This document shows positions 56,453 to 64,000 of a stretch of DNA of 64,000 nucleotides, one piece after another. A model generated the notes under the pieces. The model ran no database searches and was not told the DNA's origin. It saw nothing but the letters and a program-made list of their open reading frames with translations. Numbering within the stretch: the stretch's first letter is position 1; each line of letters starts with the position of its first letter. The stretch is from positions 1,302,001 through 1,366,000 of the forward strand of contig NZ_CP054139.1 of assembly GCF_013283875.1 (NCBI RefSeq). The letters run 5' to 3'. A program made the translations under genes and the position numbers. The DNA comes from Mucilaginibacter mali. Its GTDB lineage: Bacteria > Bacteroidota > Bacteroidia > Sphingobacteriales > Sphingobacteriaceae.

Positions 56453-57008
56453 CTTTTAGTTGATTAGGTTGATTGAGTTCGATTTAGTGAATAGTTAGTT
56501 CTTAGAAATAGCAATTAAATACATCACACGCAATGGCCTCATTTACTGAACTTGAAGCATGGAAGCAATCGAGAAAGATAAGAAACTGGATAACCGAATT
56601 AGCTAAAACTTTCCCGGCTGAAGAAAAGTATAGATTAACAGATCAGATTATCCGATCATCCCGGTCTATCGGTAATAATATTGCTGAGGGACATGGACGG
56701 TTTCATTATCAGGATAATATCCGCTTTTGTATACTTGCTCGTGGCTCATTGTCTGAAACACTTGATCATATGATAATTGCATTTGATGATAAGCTTATTT
56801 CAGAAGCAACCTTACAACTGTTTAAAGTAGATCACGATAATTGTTTAAAGATACTTAACGGTTATATTCAATATTTAAAGAAGAAGAAATCGGAAGATTA
56901 GTTGATAAGTGAGCAGTTGATTAGGTAGAATCGGGTTAACATTAACTTAGCCATACCAATTAACTTGTTTCAACTCAATCAACTTAATCCAACTTAATCA
57001 ACTAAAAG
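56453..57008. repeat. Inverted-repeat cassette around the S23-family gene
   Basis: Left arm CTTTTAGTTGATTAGGTT (56453-56470) plus GATTGAGTT (to 56479) and right arm (56972-57008) are complementary with one mismatch, apart from a 10-base insertion. The arms flank the S23-family gene. The left arm starts one base after the proS stop, the right ends directly before the next ATG. Confidence 0.8.
56533..56901 (+). CDS. S23/IVP four-helix-bundle protein
   Basis: 122 residues. S23 ribosomal intervening sequence protein family (TIGR02436): FTELEAWKQSRKIRNWI, RLTDQIIRSSRSIGNNIAEG and EARGSLSET-like ILARGSLSETLDHM. Originally seen inside 23S rRNA insertions; stand-alone copies are frequent in Bacteroidota with unknown role. 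Related to the avd subunit of diversity-generating retroelements, but no reverse transcriptase is here. AT-rich. Confidence 0.9.
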   Translation: MASFTELEAWKQSRKIRNWITELAKTFPAEEKYRLTDQIIRSSRSIGNNIAEGHGRFHYQDNIRFCILARGSLSETLDHMIIAFDDKLISEATLQLFKVDHDNCLKILNGYIQYLKKKKSED

Positions 57009-58148
57009 ATGAAATTCGCAACCAAAGCAATCCACGCCGGACAAGAGCCCGACCCTACAACAGGGGCGGTAATGACACCTATATATCAAACATCAACCTA
57101 CTGGCAGCGCGAGCCGGGGGATAATAAGGGCTACGAGTACTCGCGTGGCACTAACCCCACCCGCAAGGCGCTGGAGGATTGTTTGGCAGCCTTGGAAAAC
57201 GCTAAGTATGGATTGGCTTTTTCCAGCGGCATGGGCGCTACCGATGCCGTGATGAAGCTGCTGGCCCCCGGCGATGAGGTGATTACCGGTAACGACCTGT
57301 ACGGCGGCTCGTACCGTATCTTTACCAAGATCTATGCTAACTACGGCATCAAGTTTCATTTCCTCGATCTGTCCAACCCGGAGATCATCCGCCAATACAC
57401 TAACGAGAAAACCAAACTGGTTTGGATAGAAACCCCAACCAACCCAACCATGCAGGTGGTGGATATCGAAGCGATAGCCAAAATATCTAAGGAGAAAAAC
57501 CTGATGCTGGTGGTAGATAATACCTTCGCCTCGCCATACCTGCAAAACCCGATGGACCTGGGTGCAACCATTGTGATGCACTCGGTAACCAAATATATTG
57601 GCGGCCACAGCGATGTGGTAATGGGAGCCCTGATGATGAACGATGAAGACTTGTACAAACGCCTTTGGTTCATCTACAACGCCTGCGGTGCTACGCCCGG
57701 ACCAATGGACAGCTTCCTGGTGTTGCGCGGTATCAAAACCCTGCACCTGCGCATGAAGGCCCATTGCGAGAACGGCCGCATCATTGCCGAATTTTTAAAA
57801 ACACACCCAAGGGTTGATAAGATCTACTGGCCGGGTTTTACCGATCATCCTAACCACGAGATAGCCAAAAAGCAGATGCGCGATTTCGGCGGGATGATTT
57901 CCATCACCTTGAAAGGTGCCGACCTGAAGGAAACCTTCCGCGTTGCCGGTTCATTTAAAGTATTCACACTGGCCGAATCATTAGGCGGTGTGGAATCGCT
58001 GATGAACCACCCCGTAAGCATGACCCACGGATCCATCCCCAAAGAGGTGCGCGAAGCCGTAGGTGTAACCGATAACCTGCTACGCCTGAGCGTAGGGGTA
58101 GAGGATGTAGAAGATCTGCTGGATGATTTAAAGCAAGCGCTAAGTTAA
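57009..58148 (+). CDS. Cystathionine gamma-synthase/lyase family PLP enzyme
   Basis: 379 residues. SVTKYIGGHSDVVMGAL contains the PLP lysine; YEYSRGTNPTRKALE and FSSGMGATDAVMKL fit the family. Transsulfuration enzyme (MetB or CGL); which reaction cannot be decided from sequence. Its ATG directly follows the right arm of the S23 cassette. Confidence 0.93.
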   Translation: MKFATKAIHAGQEPDPTTGAVMTPIYQTSTYWQREPGDNKGYEYSRGTNPTRKALEDCLAALENAKYGLAFSSGMGATDAVMKLLAPGDEVITGNDLYGGSYRIFTKIYANYGIKFHFLDLSNPEIIRQYTNEKTKLVWIETPTNPTMQVVDIEAIAKISKEKNLMLVVDNTFASPYLQNPMDLGATIVMHSVTKYIGGHSDVVMGALMMNDEDLYKRLWFIYNACGATPGPMDSFLVLRGIKTLHLRMKAHCENGRIIAEFLKTHPRVDKIYWPGFTDHPNHEIAKKQMRDFGGMISITLKGADLKETFRVAGSFKVFTLAESLGGVESLMNHPVSMTHGSIPKEVREAVGVTDNLLRLSVGVEDVEDLLDDLKQALS

Positions 58149-58173
58149 ACCCCCTGGCCCCCTAAAGGGGGAA
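58149..58173. repeat. C/G-rich repeat (left of SMI1 gene)
   Basis: ACCCCCTGGCCCCCTAAAGG stretch right after the stop of the PLP enzyme; an inverted relative lies at 58627-58655. Confidence 0.65.
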
Positions 58174-58186
58174 TAGAAACTGAAGC

Positions 58187-58600
58187 ATGGAAAACTGGAT
58201 CCAGAATGTTTTATCAAAATGGCAGTCGGAGGGTGTAAAATTAAATCCTCCGGCCTCTGGTGCTGAAATAGAAAATGTTGAAACCATTTTGAATTTCAAG
58301 TTTCCGCAAGATTTTAAAGAGTTCTATTTACAGGCCAATGGTTTTGCTGATCTAGATTGGCAGGAACATATGTTCACTTTTTGGCCTCTGGATATGATAG
58401 TTGAAGAGTTTGAAAGCCATTATTCAGATAAGGATTTTATAGGGTTTTCCGATTTCCTTTTAGCTAGCCATATGATCGGTTTTAGCAGAAAAAAGCCAGG
58501 CATTTTTAAATCGTATGATAGCCTTGATGGCGAACCTATAGCTGAGAGGTTTGACGTGATAATAGAGATGATAAATTCAAATAACGACCGTATCTATTAA
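58187..58600 (+). CDS. SMI1/KNR4-family protein
   Basis: 137 residues: GAEIENVETILNFKFPQDFKEFYLQANG is the SUKH motif region. SUKH proteins commonly are immunity proteins of polymorphic toxins. No toxin nearby. AT-rich, between two inverted C/G-rich repeats. Ends two bases before the next gene. Confidence 0.85.
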   Translation: MENWIQNVLSKWQSEGVKLNPPASGAEIENVETILNFKFPQDFKEFYLQANGFADLDWQEHMFTFWPLDMIVEEFESHYSDKDFIGFSDFLLASHMIGFSRKKPGIFKSYDSLDGEPIAERFDVIIEMINSNNDRIY

Positions 58601-58602
58601 TT

Positions 58603-59469
58603 ATGCCTAAAAAAGCCGGCATAGAACTCCCCCTTCAGGGGGCAGGGGGGCTTAATCTCAAAGCCTTTCTCGACGCTAAAGTTGCCCAATACAACCAGCC
58701 TGATTTTATTAAGAACGATCCGGTAAGCATCCCGCATCTATTCACCCAAAAGCAGGATATCGAGATCATGGGCTTTTGGGCAGCTACACTGGCCTGGGGG
58801 CAGCGGGTTACCATCATTAATAAATGTAAGGAATTGATAGCCCTGATGGATGGTGCCCCTTACGATTTCATCATGAATCACCAGGAGCCTGATCTTAAAA
58901 AACTCCTGAAATTCAAGCACCGGACTTTTAACGATATTGATACGCTGTATTTTATCGCGTTCTTCAGATATCATTATGAGCACTTCGAGAGTTTGGAGGA
59001 TGCATTTATTCCTAACCAGACCGTCATCCAGAGCGATAGCGAAGGATCCCTGACAAGAATGTCAGTAATACAGGCACAAACTAATACTGCGGTAGAAGCT
59101 GCGCTTAATCATTTTCGCCAATATTTTTTTAGTTTACCAGACTACCCACACCGCACCAAAAAACACGTATCATCGCCATCGCAAAAGTCAACTTGCAAGC
59201 GCCTTAACATGTTCCTGCGCTGGATGGTACGCAAGGATAACCACGGCGTCGATTTTGGCATCTGGAATCAAATTAAACCCGCCGACCTCATTATGCCCTG
59301 CGACCTGCACGTGGACCGTGTTGCCCGCAAACTCAACCTCATCAGTCGCAAACAAACCGACTGGCAAACCGCCGTTGAACTAACCGAACGCCTGAAGAAA
59401 TTCGACCCGACAGACCCTGTAAAATATGATTTCGCGTTATTTGGTTTGGGGATAGAAGAGAAATTTTAA
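58603..59469 (+). CDS. TIGR02757 (DUF2400) protein with repeat-derived insertions
   Basis: 288 residues; family core LKAFLDAKVAQYNQPDFIKNDPVSIPHLF ... (as I recall family proteins are ~250). The first ~17 codons (IELPLQGAGGL) are encoded by a C/G-rich repeat (58627-58655), and a second repeat (CGTCATCCAGAGCGATAGCG, from 59022) encodes VIQSDSEGSL, both in frame. Core TIGR02757 features such as GFWAATLAWGQR and LIMPCDLHVDRVARKL are intact. Function unknown. Confidence 0.88.
   Translation: MPKKAGIELPLQGAGGLNLKAFLDAKVAQYNQPDFIKNDPVSIPHLFTQKQDIEIMGFWAATLAWGQRVTIINKCKELIALMDGAPYDFIMNHQEPDLKKLLKFKHRTFNDIDTLYFIAFFRYHYEHFESLEDAFIPNQTVIQSDSEGSLTRMSVIQAQTNTAVEAALNHFRQYFFSLPDYPHRTKKHVSSPSQKSTCKRLNMFLRWMVRKDNHGVDFGIWNQIKPADLIMPCDLHVDRVARKLNLISRKQTDWQTAVELTERLKKFDPTDPVKYDFALFGLGIEEKF
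59022..59050. repeat. Dispersed CGTCAT..GAGCGATAGCGAA repeat inside a gene
   Basis: CGTCATCCAGAGCGATAGCG GAAGGATCCC shares CGTCAT, GAGCGATAGCGAA and ATCCC with the arms at 60052 and 60121. Confidence 0.75.
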
Positions 59470-59999
59470 GCAGATATGTCTTTACGCATTTTTACGATGC
59501 CCAATGTTTCGCCATCAGGCATCGGCGCGTCAACACGCTTTAGGGCAATGTACCCCATTGCTTCATATAAAGGTACACCGGGTAAGGTAGCACCCAGTTC
59601 AAAGTTCTTAAAACCGGCGGCAATTGCGGCGTCCTCGCATACCTGCATCATTTTGCGGCCAATACCTTGCCGGGCATAATTAGGGTGAACAAAGAATGCC
59701 CGGATACGGGCTGCATCGGTAGCGGGATCAAGCAGCGGATCTTCCTTTTCCTTATATTGATTGCCGCCGTATAGTGTGTTCCGTTTACTCCAGCCACCGC
59801 AGGCTACAGGAATGCCGTCCTTTTCCAATACATAATAGGTGCCATCGGTAATTAACTGGCTATCCACCCCGAAAATGTATTTTATGGCGCTTTCAATTTG
59901 GTTAAGCGTATAATATTGAGTGCTTAAACCCCGAACGGATAGCGCGATGAGTTTTTGCAGTTCGGGGATATCATTGAAAGTGGCTAAGCGGAATTGCAT
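59466..59999 (-). CDS. GNAT-family N-acetyltransferase
   Basis: 177 residues. CoA-binding motif A in RAFFVHPNYARQGIGRKMMQ. Acyl-CoA donor acetyltransferase; substrate unknown. Convergent with TIGR02757 gene, overlapping by 4 bases. Confidence 0.9.
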   Translation of the reverse strand: MQFRLATFNDIPELQKLIALSVRGLSTQYYTLNQIESAIKYIFGVDSQLITDGTYYVLEKDGIPVACGGWSKRNTLYGGNQYKEKEDPLLDPATDAARIRAFFVHPNYARQGIGRKMMQVCEDAAIAAGFKNFELGATLPGVPLYEAMGYIALKRVDAPMPDGETLGIVKMRKDISA

Positions 60000-60051
60000 G
60001 GGTAAGATACGTTTATTTTGTTTACGTCATTGCGAAGTATTTCCCCTATCT

Positions 60052-60151
60052 ACGTCATGTTGAGCGATAGCGAAACATCCCCGGGTAATAGATGTGTATT
60101 GTATGACCGTTCTGCTAATTTGGGATGTTTCGCTATCGCTCGCAATGACGT
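60052..60151. repeat. CGTCATGTTGAGCGATAGCG-type inverted repeat
   Basis: ACGTCATGTTGAGCGATAGC at 60052 onward faces TCGCTCGCAATGACGT to 60151; three mismatches in ~31 bases. Confidence 0.75.
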
Positions 60152-60173
60152 GGTGTAGAAACGCGGGGGCGAT

Positions 60174-62235
<2,062 letters not shown>

Positions 62236-62339
62236 AAAAATCTGTGAAATCATTCCTGATCTATGAAATCACTAATAAAAATATTTTAAACCGTTCGGCA
62301 TTTCCTTTGTCATATACTTAAACAAATTAAAAACATACT

Positions 62340-62645
62340 ATGAAAACCGTTTGGAAAAGTTTAATGGTAGCAGCTGCATTAACAGCCGCCGTTAATGTGA
62401 GCGAAGCACAGATAGTAATAAGGGCGCGCTTAGGCCGCCCTGTAAATAGAGTAGTTGTACGCCGCCCGCCGGCACCATCGCCGGCACACGTTTGGGTTGA
62501 TGAAGACTGGCGCCCAAGCGGTCGTACTTATGCCTGGCATGGTGGCTATTGGGCCGCTCCGCCACGCCCGCATGCCGTATGGGTTCCGGGCCATTGGGAT
62601 CACCGCCGTCATGGTTATGTGTGGGTACAAGGGTATTGGAGATAA
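62340..62645 (+). CDS. YXWGXW repeat protein
   Basis: 101 residues. Signal peptide (to VSEA), then HVWVDEDWRPSGRTYAWHGG and PPRPHAVWVPGHW..HGYVWVQGYW repeats. Small secreted protein of unknown role, frequent in Bacteroidota. Confidence 0.9.
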   Translation: MKTVWKSLMVAAALTAAVNVSEAQIVIRARLGRPVNRVVVRRPPAPSPAHVWVDEDWRPSGRTYAWHGGYWAAPPRPHAVWVPGHWDHRRHGYVWVQGYWR

Positions 62646-62653
62646 TTTTTTAA

Positions 62654-62724
62654 AGTTCATGGTTCATGGTTGATAGTTCATAGAACTTCCAAATGCCATG
62701 AACCATGATCTATGAACCATTAAC
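62654..62724. repeat. GGTTCATGGTTGATAG-word inverted repeat
   Basis: GTTCATGGTTGATAGTTCATAG and inverted copies CATGAACCATGATCTATGAAC around a short loop; likely terminator for both flanking genes. Confidence 0.75.
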
Positions 62725-63566
62725 TAATGGCTTAACGCCACCACTACCGGGTAATGATCTGACGGTACATGCCCGTTAAAGGTATTCGTCAGCACCGCGT
62801 AGCGGTTCACCTTAAATTCTTTGGTGATAAAGATATGATCGATACGCGCACCGGTGTTTTTAATGTTGATATTAAAGCCGTTGAATGTGTTATTACCGGC
62901 CAGCTTAACAGGCGATAGCGTATAGCAATCGGTTAGCAGGCCGGCATCGTTAATGGTTTTGTAGGCTTCAGAGTTTTGGTCGACATTGAAATCTCCCGTC
63001 AGGATGCTGGGCATACCGCCAACCATTTGCTTCATTTTGGCCATGATCAGTTTAGCGCTTTCGCGACGGGCCACTACGCCCACATGGTCCATATGCACGT
63101 TGAAAAAGTTGAATACAAAACCCGTTTTAATATCCTTTACCTGTGCCCAGGTGCAAACGCGGGTCAGCGCGGCATCCCAGCCTACATTGGGGTGTTCGGT
63201 ATCGGTAGGGGATAGCCAGAAGCTGCCGCTTTTCAGGATCTTAAATTTTGATGTTTTATAAAAAATGGCCGAGTGTTCGCCTTTTTCACCACCATCGCGG
63301 CCGATACCTATCCACTTATAGCCCGGCAGGCTATCGTTCAGGTTCTTCAGCATCGGGTACAAACCCTCCTGTGTGCCAAAGATGTCCAGGTCCTGGAACT
63401 TGATGAGGTTGGCTATTACCGGGTAGCGGTCGCCCCAGCCATTGCCGGCGGTAGAGTCGGCCTTGTTGGCATAGCGCAAGTTATAAGTGCCGATGTTATA
63501 TTGCTGGGCACGTGCTGCAACAAAAAAAGATACCAGTAAAATAAGCGAAAGCGATTTTTTGATCAT
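62724..63566 (-). CDS. Endonuclease/exonuclease/phosphatase family, exported
   Basis: 280 residues from ATG 63566; signal peptide to ARAQ. EEP motifs: YNLRYAN, GTQEG(L) (metal Glu), STLTGDFN-like ILTGDFNVDQNSE, ARIDHIF and SDHYPVV. Extracellular phosphodiesterase or nuclease. -7 box TATGTTTG at 63598-63605. Confidence 0.93.
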   Translation of the reverse strand: MIKKSLSLILLVSFFVAARAQQYNIGTYNLRYANKADSTAGNGWGDRYPVIANLIKFQDLDIFGTQEGLYPMLKNLNDSLPGYKWIGIGRDGGEKGEHSAIFYKTSKFKILKSGSFWLSPTDTEHPNVGWDAALTRVCTWAQVKDIKTGFVFNFFNVHMDHVGVVARRESAKLIMAKMKQMVGGMPSILTGDFNVDQNSEAYKTINDAGLLTDCYTLSPVKLAGNNTFNGFNINIKNTGARIDHIFITKEFKVNRYAVLTNTFNGHVPSDHYPVVVALSH

Positions 63567-63682
63567 GATGTTTTGGTCAAATGTTATAAACTTTGTACAA
63601 ACATACATACATTTAAATAATTCATCCCGATTTTATTGTTAACTTTTTATCAAGTTTAATTGATAGGATGAAACCTTAACGC

Positions 63683-64000
63683 TTACTTGGCTTCTGTTGT
63701 AGTTTTAGCCAGCATCGCTTCCTTAATAAACTTAACAGGTGCGCTGCCGTAGCTCAAAAACTTCTCGTTAAAATCCTTTACGTTATACTTATCACCCATC
63801 TTTTGCTTCCAGGCATCGCGCAGATCTACGATCTCTTTATAGCCGCTGTAATAGCTGGTGAGTTGCACGCTGGTTACGCTTACCCGGCGCCATTTGCCTT
63901 CGGCTTCGGCCTGTTGCTGGAAAGCCTCGCGGGTTAGGAATTTTACGCAGGCATCCTTATCCATAGTGCCGGTGTGCACGCTGTAATCAACAATGGTATT
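63683..64000 (-). CDS. DUF885-family protein, C-terminal part
   Basis: At least 106 residues; the frame runs off the window at 64000. DYSVHTGTMDKDACVKFLTREAFQQQAEAEGKWRR and LTSYYSGYKEI match the C-terminus of DUF885 (M1-like/X-Pro associated predicted hydrolases). The gene starts right of the window. Confidence 0.8.
   Translation of the reverse strand, partial: NTIVDYSVHTGTMDKDACVKFLTREAFQQQAEAEGKWRRVSVTSVQLTSYYSGYKEIVDLRDAWKQKMGDKYNVKDFNEKFLSYGSAPVKFIKEAMLAKTTTEAK

Overview
The window looks like a chromosome segment of a Bacteroidota bacterium of the Sphingobacteriaceae, most like Mucilaginibacter or Pedobacter. This is inferred from gene content and style: a SusC-like TonB receptor with a CarboxypepD_reg-like plug extension, DUF4199, YXWGXW and PIG3-type proteins, a MqnC menaquinone gene, many secreted lipoproteins, the Bacteroidota -7 promoter box TAnnTTTG close to start codons, and the G/C-rich intergenic repeats typical of this family. 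No organism name can be read directly. About 57 protein genes, one tRNA (Arg, ACG), one IS1182-type insertion sequence and one solitary IS200-like/RAYT transposase with a tandem palindrome array are present.

Layout. 1-7.3 kb: repeat-rich leader, tldD-tldE peptidase pair, a kinase-like/outer-membrane-barrel fusion, a membrane-anchored LuxR regulator and a DUF4199 protein. 7.4-15.3 kb: clpC (-), a TonB receptor with a small upstream partner gene (-), ettA (+). 15.3-18.4 kb: IS1182 element, RAYT-like tnpA and four near-identical 110-112 bp repeat units. 18.4-25.1 kb: M13 peptidase, YkuK-like RNase H fold, TlpA-like thioredoxin, yajQ and unknown membrane proteins. 25.3-34.3 kb: a ppk1-ppx polyphosphate pair, a candidate small RNA, ubiX, a TPR sensor that stops after the DHp helix pair, and the tight mtaB-lgt-gtrA-suhB run. 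34.3-36.1 kb: ParE-type toxin/antitoxin, Fic protein and a small AT-rich gene. 36.2-38.2 kb: atpD-atpC. 38.4-49 kb: TPM protein, quinone oxidoreductase, peroxiredoxin, tRNA-Arg, adk, obgE, mqnC, esterase-propeller fusion. 49-64 kb: DUF4905-LysM-udk operon, dps, FadL-like porin, Tyr/Gly-rich lipoprotein, proS, an S23 four-helix-bundle cassette, a cystathionine enzyme, SMI1/KNR4, TIGR02757, GNAT, ligA, a YXWGXW protein, an EEP nuclease and the C-terminal part of a DUF885 protein cut by the window end.

Most genes are housekeeping or cell-envelope genes in short operons. The distinctive part is the intergenic DNA. It holds several classes of palindromic repeat, and each intergenic site reuses a private short word (for example AGTCCGAAAGTCGG or GATTAGTTGATTAG) in direct and inverted copies that fold into long hairpins. 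Three coding sequences appear to have absorbed such repeats: the C-terminus of ObgE, and the N-terminus and an internal loop of the TIGR02757 protein. An S23-family gene sits inside an inverted-repeat cassette between proS and a cystathionine enzyme gene. Two unusual protein architectures also stand out: the kinase-like/barrel fusion and the sensor lacking an ATPase domain.
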